Assembly (NCBI RefSeq): GCF_001956215.1
Contig: NZ_MRTQ01000036.1
Coordinates: 1-35,964, forward strand
Source: Paenibacillus sp. FSL R5-0490
GTDB taxonomy: Bacteria > Bacillota > Bacilli > Bacillales > Cytobacillaceae
Reading direction: 5' to 3'
DNA length: 35,964 bases
Positions 16,148-24,740 of the stretch are shown piece by piece. The notes under the pieces are model-generated. The model did not search any database. It was not told where the DNA came from and worked only from the letters and a program-made list of their open reading frames with translations. Within the stretch, counting starts at the first letter, position 1; every line of letters begins with the position of its first letter. Made by a program: the position numbers and the translations under genes.

Positions 16148-16843
16148 ATGATTGGCTGCATGTGCATACATGGTTTTACAGGAGCTCCATTTGAAGTGGA
16201 ACCATTGGCAGAGTACTTAAAAGAGCATACAGACTGGGAGATTTCCGTGCCGACATTGCCGGGTCATGGCGATGAATTGAAGCTAAAAGGAATTGCCTAT
16301 AACAAGTGGATTGAGCATGCAGAGGAAGAGCTGAAGAGGCTGATAAGCCGCTGTGATAAAGTTTATGTCATCGGCTTTTCAATGGGCGGCCTGATCGCCA
16401 GCTATTTAACGGTTCATTACCCTGTAGATAAATTGGTCCTGCTTAGTGCTGCTGCCTATTACGTAAACCCAAAGCAGCTATTCTTCGATATTAAAGAGAT
16501 GGTAAGAGATGCTTTCAGGGGGAATCTGGCTGACAATGAAATGTTCGTCAGATATAAGCGGAAAATCAGTGCGACACCGATTACAGCAACACTGCAATTC
16601 CGCAGGCTTGTGGCTTCTATCAGGCCTATTTTAAATCAGATCACTGTGCCGACATTGATTGCGCAGGGTGAAAGTGATGGAGTTGTGCCTCCGAGAAGCG
16701 CCAGATATTTATATAATAATATTGGTTCATCGGCCAAAAAATTAATTTTTATAAAAGACTCAAAGCATCTTATCTGCCATTGCGGGGAAGGGGACCGCCT
16801 CTTTCAGGAGATCCTTGGCTTTCTGCAAAAAAAGCCTGAATGA
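16148..16843 (+). CDS. Alpha/beta hydrolase, carboxylesterase-like
   Basis: This 231-residue serine hydrolase resembles the Bacillus/Geobacillus carboxylesterase Est group. CMCIHGFTGAPFEVEPLAEYL gives the oxyanion-loop HGFTG, VPTLPGHG follows, the nucleophile serine sits in GFSMGG (about residues 77-82), the acid is in the QGESDGVVPP segment, and the catalytic histidine is in DSKHLICH near residue 210. Such enzymes cleave short acyl esters; the natural substrate is unknown. The ATG at 16148 follows GGCGGTGA at short spacing. It stands alone between repeat copy A and a terminator, inserted into the otherwise B. subtilis-like murF-cshA order. Confidence 0.9.
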   Translation: MIGCMCIHGFTGAPFEVEPLAEYLKEHTDWEISVPTLPGHGDELKLKGIAYNKWIEHAEEELKRLISRCDKVYVIGFSMGGLIASYLTVHYPVDKLVLLSAAAYYVNPKQLFFDIKEMVRDAFRGNLADNEMFVRYKRKISATPITATLQFRRLVASIRPILNQITVPTLIAQGESDGVVPPRSARYLYNNIGSSAKKLIFIKDSKHLICHCGEGDRLFQEILGFLQKKPE

Positions 16844-16938
16844 TAAGGTTTTCAGCCAGCCCTTCAAGTTTGCAATGCTTACTTGAAAATGGTAATATAA
16901 ACACCAAAGTGCCAACAGGAACTTCTTTTGAGAACCCG

Positions 16939-16968
16939 GACATACTCCAGCAGGAGAATGTCTTTTTT
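16939..16968 (+). terminator. Terminator of esterase gene
   Basis: GACATACTCC (16939-16948) pairs with GGAGAATGTC (16953-16962), with one A-A mismatch and loop AGCA, followed by six T. Confidence 0.8.
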
Positions 16969-16969
16969 C

Positions 16970-17342
16970 ATTAAATACAGAAGTATTGCTGAAAAAGCAT
17001 ACTTCAGTAAGGCCATAATTAGATGAGTGCTTAAATGTGCTTATCTTAAGAGACCTGATTGTCCGTGAACAATTTGGATAGAATTTACCCTCATCCTTTC
17101 CTCAAGCGGGTTTCATAGTGAGTGGGACTCTTCTTAACGAAACATAACCGCACTTTTTATAAAAATAAGAAGTTACAGCATCTAGATGCCGGGTACGCCG
17201 GTAAAAAGGCTCCTTACAGGGTGCCATAACATTTCTTATAATCGTCCGGAAGAGTGACTCATAGGCCAATTTTTCAGGAGAACTCCTGCCTGCAGGTTTG
17301 CAGGGACAAAATTTTTCTATGATTAGAAGGAGAATGAATACA
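16970..17342 (+). other. Long structured leader upstream of cshA
   Basis: No credible coding frame lies in this spacer of about 370 nt. Several stems are visible: GAAGTAT/ATACTTC (about 16980-17005), the abutting pair CAGGAG-AA-CTCCTG and CCTGCA-GGTT-TGCAGG at about 17276-17303, and an AAAATTTTT run just before the ribosome binding site. A TATAAT lies near 17233 with a weak -35 (CTTACA, 18-nt spacer). A long, folded 5' leader is typical of cold-inducible DEAD-box helicase genes, so post-transcriptional control is plausible but inferred. Confidence 0.4.
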
Positions 17343-18821
17343 TTGACAAAGTTTCAAGACTTGGGCATCAGCCCGGAGACAATGAAATCACTGAAACGAA
17401 TGGGATTTGAAGAAGCGACTCCTATTCAGACACAGACCATTCCATTAAGTTTGGAGAATAAAGACCTCATCGGGCAGGCGCAGACAGGAACAGGAAAAAC
17501 GGCTGCATTCGGAATCCCGATGATTGATAAAATCGATAACACGAAAGATTTTATTCAGGGAATTGTTATTGCCCCAACACGTGAGCTGGCGATTCAGGTA
17601 TCGGAAGAACTGTATAAAATCGGCTACGGAAAAAGAACGAAAGTCCTTTCCATTTATGGCGGCCAGGATATTAATCGCCAAATCCGCGCTTTAAAAAACA
17701 AACCGCATATCATCGTGGGAACGCCGGGACGTATTCTGGACCACATCAACCGCAAAACTTTGCGTTTGGACCATGTCCATACGGCCATCCTTGACGAAGC
17801 GGATGAAATGCTTAACATGGGATTCATTGATGATATTGAAGCGATTCTTGCGCAAATTCCTGAAGAGCGCCAAACACTGCTCTTCTCTGCTACAATGCCA
17901 GCGCCAATCCGCAGAATGGCAGAACGCTTTATGAAGGACCCTCAGGTTGTCCGCGTACAAGCTAAGGAAATGACTGTTTCATCTATTGAACAATTCTATG
18001 TGGAAGTGCATGAAAAAAATAAATTTGATGTGCTGACAAGACTTCTGGATATTCAATCACCGGAATTGGCGATCGTATTCGGACGCACAAAGCGCCGTGT
18101 TGATGAATTGGCTGAAGCCTTGAATCTTCGCGGATACATGGCTGAAGGAATCCATGGTGACTTAAGCCAGGCTAAACGTATTTCTGTTCTCAGGAAGTTC
18201 AAAGAGGGTAGCATTGATGTCCTTGTGGCAACAGATGTGGCAGCGCGAGGATTAGATATTTCCGGCGTCACGCATGTCTACAACTTTGACATCCCTCAGG
18301 ATCCTGAAAGCTATGTTCACCGCATCGGCCGGACCGGACGTGCAGGAAAAACGGGTGTTGCGATGACCTTCATCAATCCGCGCGAGAAATCGTATCTGCA
18401 TGTTGTGGAACGTACAACTAAGAAAAAGATGGAACGCATGGATGCTCCAACACTGGATGAGGCACTAGAGGGCCAGCAAAAAGCTGTAATGGAAAAAATC
18501 ATGCAAACCATCGAGGAAAACAATCTTGGAAGCTATAAAGAAGCGGCAGATCAGCTTCTGGCACAAAAGGACGCTTCAACAGTTGTCCAGGCAGTGCTGA
18601 AGATGCTGACAAAAGAACCGGATACAACCCCTGTTAAATTAACAGAGGAAAAGCCGCTTCCATCTAAGCGCGACAGAAAGCCAAATGACCGCAGCCGCGG
18701 AGGATACAATGGCAGAGGCAGACAGGGCGGCCAAAAAGGATCATACAAATCCCGCCAGGGCCACACTGGAAAACGCCCAAGCCACAATAACAGCCGTTCA
18801 AACAGCAACAGCTATAGATAA
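17343..18821 (+). CDS. cshA: DEAD-box RNA helicase CshA
   Basis: ATP-dependent RNA helicase of the CshA (YdbR) type, which works in RNA turnover and ribosome assembly and in cold adaptation. The 492 residues hold the Q motif [11 protein letters not shown], motif [38 protein letters not shown] and HRIGRTGR. The C-terminal tail from about 445 is rich in R, G, S and N ([22 protein letters not shown]), as in CshA proteins that contact RNA or the degradosome. I prefer the TTG at 17343, ten nt after AGAAGGAG, because ATG 17334 is only 1 nt from that site and the TTG gives a CshA-like N-terminus. Start confidence is moderate; identity is firm. Confidence 0.93.
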   Translation: MTKFQDLGISPETMKSLKRMGFEEATPIQTQTIPLSLENKDLIGQAQTGTGKTAAFGIPMIDKIDNTKDFIQGIVIAPTRELAIQVSEELYKIGYGKRTKVLSIYGGQDINRQIRALKNKPHIIVGTPGRILDHINRKTLRLDHVHTAILDEADEMLNMGFIDDIEAILAQIPEERQTLLFSATMPAPIRRMAERFMKDPQVVRVQAKEMTVSSIEQFYVEVHEKNKFDVLTRLLDIQSPELAIVFGRTKRRVDELAEALNLRGYMAEGIHGDLSQAKRISVLRKFKEGSIDVLVATDVAARGLDISGVTHVYNFDIPQDPESYVHRIGRTGRAGKTGVAMTFINPREKSYLHVVERTTKKKMERMDAPTLDEALEGQQKAVMEKIMQTIEENNLGSYKEAADQLLAQKDASTVVQAVLKMLTKEPDTTPVKLTEEKPLPSKRDRKPNDRSRGGYNGRGRQGGQKGSYKSRQGHTGKRPSHNNSRSNSNSYR

Positions 18822-18829
18822 GAAATTTG

Positions 18830-18855
18830 GAGAGCAGAAATTCTGCTCTCTTTTT
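18830..18855 (+). terminator. Terminator of cshA
   Basis: GAGAGCAG (18830-18837) and CTGCTCTC (18843-18850) form a perfect stem with loop AAATT, followed by TTTTT. The repeat copy B starts in this T-run. Confidence 0.9.
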
Positions 18856-19119
18856 ATCGCAGTCTAACGGGCAGTAAGACCCTCAGCTTCAAGACTCAGA
18901 GGAATCAAAGGAGGATAAGCGGGGATCAAACTGCCCGTAAAGGCCCGATTGGTGAGATACAGTGAAACTTGCCGAGGCGCAGGCAGAGGCTTAGTTGAAC
19001 CAATCGGGTTCGTAGTGTCGATTGATCGAAGTGCCAGCGGAGATCTTAGCGACACTAGAACGCGACTAACAATCAGTGGGGGATAAGGAAACCCCCCACT
19101 GATTGAAGTTTCACTTTAT
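18851..19119. repeat. Modular hairpin repeat, long copy (B)
   Basis: A 269-bp non-coding element that shares both ends with copy A (15880-16036). Four stems are visible: ACGGGCAGT/ACTGCCCGT (18867-18875, 18930-18938), CCCGATTGGT/ACCAATCGGG (18944-18953, 18999-19008), TAGTGTCG/CGACACTA (19013-19020, 19050-19057) and CAATCAGTGGG/CCCACTGATTG (19070-19080, 19095-19105). The two middle modules are absent from copy A. It starts in the T-run of the cshA terminator and occupies most of the spacer before uvsE. It resembles a non-autonomous dispersed repeat; no transposase is present. Confidence 0.85.
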
Positions 19120-19208
19120 TTTGTCTGTATGCAGGGTGCGTCCACACATGCAAATTCTCAGCAGCTGCCGTACATACTAAAGGGAAAAGCTGTACGGGAG
19201 GAATCGAC

Positions 19209-20171
19209 ATGACGATTGTACGCCTTGGGCATGTTGCGATGAGTGTGAATCTGAAAAATGCATCGCCATCACAAACGATGACGTTCAAACAATTCTCAAG
19301 TATTAAGGACCGTGAGGCGGCTATTGCAAGACTGGAGCGAATTGCCGTTTCCAATTTGGAGAATTGCCTGAGGCTGCTAAAGCAAAATGCAGCCCATGAT
19401 ATCCATTTTTTTCGCTTCAGTTCACGGCTGATTCCCCTTGCTAATCATGAGGAACTTTCTGATTGGAAGTATATGCGTCCACTCAAAGAAATTCTGTCGG
19501 GCATCGGCGACTTTCTGGATGAACATCCCATGCGTGTGGATTTTCACCCTGACCATTTTGTGCTCCTTAATACACCGAAAGTGGACACATTGAATATGTC
19601 CATCAAAACGCTGGCTATGCATGAAGCCCTGCTGAAAGGCATGCGTCTGAATCCGGCTCACCGCTGTGTTCTGCATGTTGGCGGAGGCTATGATGATAAA
19701 GAAAAAGCTCTCGAACAATTTATCCATAATTGGGCCTTTACGCCTGCCGGAATCCAGCAAATGATTATTCTTGAGAATGACGATACCACTTTTACACTTG
19801 ATGATACGCTCTACCTTTGTGAAAAGCTTGGGATTCCGCTGGTATTTGATTACCATCACCACCTGGCCAACTTCAAGAATGATGACTGGATAGGGCAATG
19901 GGAAAGGGCAGCAGCAACATGGGACCATTCTGAACTGCCTGTGAAAATGCATATTTCCAGTCCCAAATCAGACAAAGACTTCAGAGCGCATGCGGATTAT
20001 ATTGATGTGGATATGTTTATGGAGTTTCTGCAGAACATTAAGGGGTCAGTGCCTGAGATTCATTGCATGATTGAAGCGAAAATGAAGGACAGCGCCCTGT
20101 TTAAGCTTGCTGAAGATTTGAAAATGAACCCCAATCTGACTTTTATTGATTCATCCAGCTTTGAAATATAA
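19209..20171 (+). CDS. uvsE: UV DNA damage endonuclease UvsE
   Basis: UvsE (UVDE family) nicks DNA 5' to UV photoproducts in an alternative excision repair route. The 320-residue protein has the TIM-barrel family features: LGHVAMSVNLKNASPSQTMTFKQF at the start, HDIHFFRFSSRLIPLANHEEL, RVDFHPDHFVLLNTPK, LHVGGGYDDKEKAL, ILENDDTTFTLDDTLYLCEKLGIPLVFDYHHH and KMHISSPK, which hold the metal-binding histidines and acids. Length is normal. ATG 19209 has GGGAGG just upstream. A 6-bp stem CCGTAC/GTACGG in the leader ends within that ribosome binding site. The gene is not part of the B. subtilis cshA-ydbS neighbourhood and sits next to repeat copy B. Confidence 0.96.
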   Translation: MTIVRLGHVAMSVNLKNASPSQTMTFKQFSSIKDREAAIARLERIAVSNLENCLRLLKQNAAHDIHFFRFSSRLIPLANHEELSDWKYMRPLKEILSGIGDFLDEHPMRVDFHPDHFVLLNTPKVDTLNMSIKTLAMHEALLKGMRLNPAHRCVLHVGGGYDDKEKALEQFIHNWAFTPAGIQQMIILENDDTTFTLDDTLYLCEKLGIPLVFDYHHHLANFKNDDWIGQWERAAATWDHSELPVKMHISSPKSDKDFRAHADYIDVDMFMEFLQNIKGSVPEIHCMIEAKMKDSALFKLAEDLKMNPNLTFIDSSSFEI

Positions 20172-20288
20172 CCAGTACCCCAATTTTTTCATAAAAGGGA
20201 GACACTTCTTTTTTCTGTCATGTATACTTATAGAAGTGAAAGAGCGGATTTAATGCTATTAATTTTATGGAATTGCGGGGGGTACTGC

Positions 20289-20768
20289 ATGATTACAGAG
20301 CCGCATAAAAGGATTCCGGCAAGGGGACTGCTTGCCTGGAGAATCTCCGGCACGCTCCATTCTGTTTTTCCTTTTGTGTTGTCAGGGGCCGCTATTGCTG
20401 CTGCCATCCTGTTTAATTGGCCTATTTGGGTTATTGGAGCTTCTTTAATGTTCTATTCCGCTTATGCCTACCTCGTCATTATGACTTTCCCATCTTTAAG
20501 GTGGAAAAGATGGAGGTATGAGGTCCGGGAAAATGAAATAGAGCTTAAATATGGACTGTTTGTGATAAAAAGGACGCTTGTTCCCATGATTCGGGTGCAG
20601 CATGTGGATACGAGGCAAGGGCCGATATTGCGTAAATATCGCCTGGCTACTGTCACTATCTCGACAGCAGCTACCGTTCATGAAATACCGGCATTGGATG
20701 TGGATGAAGCCGAGGAATTGCGCTTTTTCATTTCTCAGCTGGCAAGGGCTGCAGAAAATGATGTCTAA
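20289..20768 (+). CDS. ydbS: PH domain-containing membrane protein YdbS
   Basis: This 159-residue membrane protein, the same length as I recall for B. subtilis YdbS, has two adjacent hydrophobic helices (about 18-60) followed by a bacterial PH-like (bPH2) domain: RWRYEVRENEIELKYGLFVIKRTLVPMIRVQHVDTRQGPILRKYRLATVTI. Its biochemical role is not established; ydbS-ydbT pairs have been linked to membrane stress and to resistance against some bacteriocins in Bacillus (recalled). ATG 20289 is chosen because a G-rich site GGGGGGT lies about 6 nt upstream; an in-frame start 23 codons earlier lacks such a site. It overlaps ydbT. Confidence 0.88.
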   Translation: MITEPHKRIPARGLLAWRISGTLHSVFPFVLSGAAIAAAILFNWPIWVIGASLMFYSAYAYLVIMTFPSLRWKRWRYEVRENEIELKYGLFVIKRTLVPMIRVQHVDTRQGPILRKYRLATVTISTAATVHEIPALDVDEAEELRFFISQLARAAENDV

Positions 20769-22212
20769 TCCGAAACGGCTGCACCCAATATCCGCGGCAG
20801 TCAATTTCCTGAAACACCTTAAGGAAATGCTGGTGCCTTTTCTTATTTTTGTCGTCTTTGGAAGCAGAGGAGGAAATGGGGAAATTGTTCAGCTTGTCCT
20901 GTCTATAGGGGTTATAATCGCGGTTTTTTTAATCGGGATTCTTACCTGGTGGAGATTTACCTATAGACTGGAGGAAGGCGAGCTTCGAATCGAGTATGGT
21001 GTTCTGGTAAGGAAGAAAAGATATATTCCGCTTGAAAGAATCCAAAGTCTCAACTTATCGGAAGGCTTGCTGCAAAGACCCTTTGGACTTGTGAAAATGA
21101 AGGTGGAGACAGCGGGCACAAGCGGTGCTGGTGAGGCAGAAGCGGTATTGACGGCTATTTCCAAAGAAGATGCGGATTTCATTCAGCAGGCATTTTCAGC
21201 TGCCAAAAACAATCCTTCAGAACCGGAACCAGCAGCTCAGAACCGGGAAGTGATTTATAAAATTACACCTGGCGAACTGTTCCTTCTGTCATCAACTTCA
21301 GGCGGGGCAGGTGTCGTTATTTCAGCTGTCTTTGCGTTTGTTTTTCAATTTGAAGAAATCATTCCCTATGAAAAGGTGTTTGCCGGGCTCGAAGGGTTTA
21401 TTGCCAATGGAATGATCTTTGTAAGTATCCTGGTATTCATCGTTTTTCTAATGGCATGGCTGATCGCTCTTATTGGGAGCATGCTGAAATATGCCGGTTT
21501 TACATTAATAAAAAGTGAGAAGGAATTGATTGTCACCAGAGGCTTGCTCGAAAAGCGGCAGATGACGATCCCGCTGAACCGCATACAGGCTATTCAGATA
21601 AGGGAAAACCTGCTTAGGCAGCCATTTGGACTGGCGACTGTCTATATCGAAAGTGCGGGAGGTTCCATTGAAGACAATGAAAGCGCCCGCTTAATGATCC
21701 TGCCGATCGTGAAAAAAACAAGGATTGCCGGTCTGTTAAAGCCGCACTTGCCACAGTATGAACTGCAGCCGGGTTTCTTTAAAGCTCCGAAAAGAGCGCT
21801 CAACCGCTATTTGTGGAGAGGGTTTCTGTGGATCCTGCCTTTTGTCGCTGTGCCGCTCCTCTTTTTCAGGCCGTGGGGATACTTTTCTTTGGTGCTGCTG
21901 GTTCTTGCGCTGGGATGGTCACATCTCAAATACAGGGATGCAGGCTGGGATATCAGCTCACAGCAGCTTGCACTCAGATATCGAGGTATAGTAAGGACAA
22001 CTGTTTTTATGAGAAGAAATCGAATTCAGTCCCTATCTATGAAAGAAAGTTATTTTCAGAAAAAACGCAGTCTGGCTACTATAGAAGCCGCGGCTATGTC
22101 CGGGGCAGGCGGGACAGGGGGAACCGTTCGGGATCTCGACAGGAAAGAAGTATATGCTATTTATAAATGGTATTCTTATACCGGACTGAAACAAAAAGAA
22201 AAGCGCCCGTGA
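20758..22212 (+). CDS. ydbT: PH domain-containing membrane protein YdbT
   Basis: A 484-residue protein with repeated units of a hydrophobic helix pair followed by a bPH2 domain. The first PH-like unit reads YRLEEGELRIEYGVLVRKKRYIPLERIQSLNLSEGLLQRPFGLVKMKVETAG, the second LIKSEKELIVTRGLLEKRQMTIPLNRIQAIQIRENLLRQPFGLATVYIESAG, and a third, more diverged one lies near the C-terminus (ISSQQLALRYRGIVRTTVFMRRNRIQSLSMK). It is the partner of YdbS; the function is unknown. Start ATG 20758 has AAGGG 9 nt upstream and overlaps the ydbS stop by 11 nt; an immediately following ATG at 20761 is an alternative. Confidence 0.88.
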   Translation: MMSNPKRLHPISAAVNFLKHLKEMLVPFLIFVVFGSRGGNGEIVQLVLSIGVIIAVFLIGILTWWRFTYRLEEGELRIEYGVLVRKKRYIPLERIQSLNLSEGLLQRPFGLVKMKVETAGTSGAGEAEAVLTAISKEDADFIQQAFSAAKNNPSEPEPAAQNREVIYKITPGELFLLSSTSGGAGVVISAVFAFVFQFEEIIPYEKVFAGLEGFIANGMIFVSILVFIVFLMAWLIALIGSMLKYAGFTLIKSEKELIVTRGLLEKRQMTIPLNRIQAIQIRENLLRQPFGLATVYIESAGGSIEDNESARLMILPIVKKTRIAGLLKPHLPQYELQPGFFKAPKRALNRYLWRGFLWILPFVAVPLLFFRPWGYFSLVLLVLALGWSHLKYRDAGWDISSQQLALRYRGIVRTTVFMRRNRIQSLSMKESYFQKKRSLATIEAAAMSGAGGTGGTVRDLDRKEVYAIYKWYSYTGLKQKEKRP

Positions 22213-22224
22213 GCGCTTTTTTTG
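22199..22224. terminator. Terminator between ydbT and the rhomboid gene
   Basis: AAAAGCGC (22199-22206) pairs with GCGCTTTT (22213-22220), loop CCGTGA containing the ydbT stop, then further T. Symmetric A/T tracts suit both convergent genes. Confidence 0.88.
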
Positions 22225-22249
22225 TTTAACTGTCCAGCTGTGGGCGTTA

Positions 22250-22975
22250 TTATCTGGCTAAAAACCCCACTATGGCTAAAATAACGATAACTCCCCAAAC
22301 AGCAAGCCTTGATGCAGGCACTCCTTTTAAAGAAGGCCTGATGCCGGAAAATCCGCCTGACCTTATGATGCCGGATGAAGAAGATGAACGGCCTTTAGCC
22401 AGAGAGGCTGCGCCAATCAGGAAGCCTGCAAAAAGGCCGAATATATGTGCCGTCACATTGATGTTTGGCTGCAGGAAGGTCATAATGACCCCGATGATCG
22501 TGATGGTCAGGATAATTTGTGAGTTTTCCCTGGATAAAAGTTCTTTTCGAAAGACCAGAATTGCTGCAAAGTAGCCGAACAGGCCAAAGATCGCACCGCT
22601 GGCTCCGGCGTGAATATACGTTAATGGCTCAAGGATGAGTGTAGCAATATTGGCGGCTGCCCCCGCAGTGATATAAAGCAGAATGAATCTGGTTTTCCCG
22701 AGGAGCCTTTCCAGGACAGGACCGAATAGAACAAGTGAAAAGCTGTTAAATAAAACATGGGAGAAGCCGCTGTGCAGGATGATGGGGCTCAGCAGCCGCC
22801 AGTATTCACCCTCCACAATATATAAATTGACACCAGCCAGCTTCTCAAATATAAGTGAATTTGGGAAAAGGGGAATGACGGTTAATAGATAGATGATAAT
22901 ATGGATACAAATGATAGCAGTAACAACAGGGTAATAGCGGATAAATTCCTTAAAGCTTTCCGTTCTCGTAAACAT
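22250..22975 (-). CDS. Rhomboid family intramembrane serine protease (YdcA-like)
   Basis: A 241-residue polytopic membrane protein with about seven hydrophobic segments. The catalytic pair of rhomboids is visible: serine S126 in GASGAIFGLFG (124-134) and histidine H177 in NVTAHIFGLFAGF. EYWRLLSPIILHSGFSHVLFNSFSL (58-82) provides the conserved helix 2 with an oxyanion asparagine, N77. Position corresponds to B. subtilis ydcA. A short tail with a serine run (SSSSSG) lies before the last helix. Its substrates are unknown. Start ATG 22975 is preceded by GGAGGAGAG. It is divergent from acpS and convergent with ydbT. Confidence 0.92.
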   Translation of the reverse strand: MFTRTESFKEFIRYYPVVTAIICIHIIIYLLTVIPLFPNSLIFEKLAGVNLYIVEGEYWRLLSPIILHSGFSHVLFNSFSLVLFGPVLERLLGKTRFILLYITAGAAANIATLILEPLTYIHAGASGAIFGLFGYFAAILVFRKELLSRENSQIILTITIIGVIMTFLQPNINVTAHIFGLFAGFLIGAASLAKGRSSSSSGIIRSGGFSGIRPSLKGVPASRLAVWGVIVILAIVGFLAR

Positions 22976-23130
22976 GGCTCTCCTCCGTGCTTAAATAGTT
23001 ATCTACATCATAGCCTGAAAAGCGGGTTTTCAGCATGCCATAACACTTATTCAGCGGATCATGTGTACATAATCCTGCTTCTACTGTATTCTTTATGCAG
23101 CAATTAATATAAATAGAAGGAAGATGAGAG

Positions 23131-23484
23131 ATGATTTCCGGTATTGGGATTGATATTGCAGACCTGGAGAGGATACGGAAAATTATTGCCAGGCAGGAAC
23201 GGTTTCCTGCTCGGATTCTGACGCCTAAAGAGCTGAATGGCTATCAGCAATTGCCGGAAAAAAGGCGCGCAGAGTTTCTTGCAGGAAGATTTGCGGCCAA
23301 AGAAGCTTTTTCAAAGGCATGGGGAACCGGAATTGGCGAAGAACTTTCCTTTCAGGATATTGAAATTGAAAAGGATGAAAAGGGTAAGCCGTTTATTGTA
23401 AAGCCATTTAAAGAGGGGGTTCACTTGTCGATTTCCCATAGCAGGGAGTATGCTGTGGCTCAGGTGGTTATAGAAAAAGAATGA
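23131..23484 (+). CDS. acpS: Holo-[acyl-carrier-protein] synthase
   Basis: AcpS transfers 4'-phosphopantetheine from CoA to acyl carrier protein for fatty acid synthesis. The 117-residue protein shows the family motifs [12 protein letters not shown] with metal-binding D8, [15 protein letters not shown] with E58, and [15 protein letters not shown] near the end. Length is normal for AcpS trimers. ATG 23131 follows GAAGGAAGATGAG. It is the first gene to the right of the divergent rhomboid gene, as in B. subtilis where acpS precedes ydcC and alr. Confidence 0.97.
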   Translation: MISGIGIDIADLERIRKIIARQERFPARILTPKELNGYQQLPEKRRAEFLAGRFAAKEAFSKAWGTGIGEELSFQDIEIEKDEKGKPFIVKPFKEGVHLSISHSREYAVAQVVIEKE

Positions 23485-23528
23485 CTTTTTACTGCAGCAA
23501 GAATTTCACAAGCTTGTCATTCCTCCTA

Positions 23529-23557
23529 GCATATTCCTTAAGGTTGTCTCATATATT
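23529..23557 (+). promoter_or_regulatory. Candidate SigE promoter of ydcC
   Basis: GCATATT (23529-23535), 14-nt spacer, CATATATT (23550-23557). This fits the mother-cell SigE pattern kmATATT-N14-CATACAnT with six of eight -10 positions. B. subtilis ydcC is a SigE-controlled gene (recalled). The start point would lie about 65 nt before the ydcC ATG. Confidence 0.6.
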
Positions 23558-23628
23558 CATAATGCGATAGGAGAGACAGGCCGGAAGTTCGGCCAATCTC
23601 ACTGAAATGAGACAAAGGGGCTGAAGGA

Positions 23629-24642
23629 ATGAAGAAAAAGTGGTTCATGCTGCTTGCCGGGCTTTTGGTTGTTCTTGCATTGTCTGCCTGTGGTTCTAAA
23701 ACACAGGAGGATGTTGTGAAGGATCTTAATAAAAAGCTCGAAGACGTTAAGGGATACAAGGCAGAGGCAAAAATGACTCTGCAGATGGGAACTGACCCGC
23801 AGACATATGAAATAGAAGTGTGGCATAAAGATCCGGATTTTTACCGGGTAAACCTGAAAAACGCCCAAAAGGAACAAAGCCAGATGATTCTGCGAAACAA
23901 TGACGGTGTTTTTGTCCTCACTCCTGCGCTGAACAAAAGCTTCCGCTTCCAGAGTGATTGGCCGCAGAACAGCAGCCAGGCTTATTTATATGAATCATTA
24001 GTCAAGGACATTATGGAGGATAAAGAAGCTAAGTTCTCCGCTACAAAAGAGCATTATGTGTTTGAAACCAAAACACGCTACCAAAATAATCAGATGCTTC
24101 CTGTACAGGAAATCAAGCTGAAGAAGTCCGATTTATCCCCAGTCAGTGTGAAGGTTATGGATCCCGATAAAAATGCACTTGTAACAGTAGAATTTTCAAA
24201 TGTAAAGTTCAATGCAAGCTTTGATAAGAAAGACTTTGACATGCAAAAGAACATGACAGGCGCCCAGCTCGAAGTGCCAGTCATGGCCGAGGTGGAGGAT
24301 CAGGAATTCACAGTTAAATATCCGCAGATGGACATGGCAGATGTAAAGCTGGTTGATGAACAGGAAATGAAAACAGAAGACGGCAAGCGCGTTGTATTGA
24401 CATACGATGGAGAAAAGTCATTCACGCTTGTACAGGAAAAGGCTGCTGTCATGCCGACATCATCCGTTGTTACATCTGTTAAAGGCGAGCCGGTTGACCT
24501 TGGCTTCACCATTGGTGCACTTTCTGACAACACCATCTCCTGGACCTACCAGGGCGTGGATTATATGATCGCATCCAACGATTTATCTCCTGAAGAAATG
24601 TCCGATATTGCCCGCTCGGTACAAGGAGAAATGGTGAAATAA
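23629..24642 (+). CDS. ydcC: Sporulation-associated lipoprotein YdcC (LolA-like fold)
   Basis: A 337-residue predicted lipoprotein: positively charged MKKKW, hydrophobic core and lipobox LSAC with lipidated C21. The mature part starts with VVKDLNKKLEDVKGYKAEAKMTLQMGTDPQTYEIEVWHKDPDFYRVNL, which fits the LolA/LolB-like barrel of the YdcC/GerS-related family, and a C-terminal domain of the DUF4367 kind may follow (GEPVDLGFTIGALSDNTISWTYQGVDYMI). It would be anchored on the outer face of the membrane of the mother cell or forespore. Function is not firmly known. The ATG has AAGGA close by and a more distant GGGG. A SigE-like promoter lies upstream and a terminator downstream. Confidence 0.9.
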   Translation: MKKKWFMLLAGLLVVLALSACGSKTQEDVVKDLNKKLEDVKGYKAEAKMTLQMGTDPQTYEIEVWHKDPDFYRVNLKNAQKEQSQMILRNNDGVFVLTPALNKSFRFQSDWPQNSSQAYLYESLVKDIMEDKEAKFSATKEHYVFETKTRYQNNQMLPVQEIKLKKSDLSPVSVKVMDPDKNALVTVEFSNVKFNASFDKKDFDMQKNMTGAQLEVPVMAEVEDQEFTVKYPQMDMADVKLVDEQEMKTEDGKRVVLTYDGEKSFTLVQEKAAVMPTSSVVTSVKGEPVDLGFTIGALSDNTISWTYQGVDYMIASNDLSPEEMSDIARSVQGEMVK

Positions 24643-24656
24643 ATCATTGTCTAAAG

Positions 24657-24682
24657 CAGGTCTCATAGGGGGCCTGTTTTTT
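24657..24682 (+). terminator. Terminator of ydcC
   Basis: CAGGTC (24657-24662) pairs with GGCCTG (24671-24676), including one T.G, with an 8-nt loop and six T. Confidence 0.75.
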
Positions 24683-24740
24683 GTGTTGGGGTGGAAAGAT
24701 GGACGGGGTCGGATACTGGATTTTGGATTAATAGCTTTGT

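Noticed and set aside
19073..19354. 93-codon minus-strand frame between cshA and uvsE
   Set aside because: It lies over the repeat end, the uvsE leader and uvsE codons in antisense; no protein signature.
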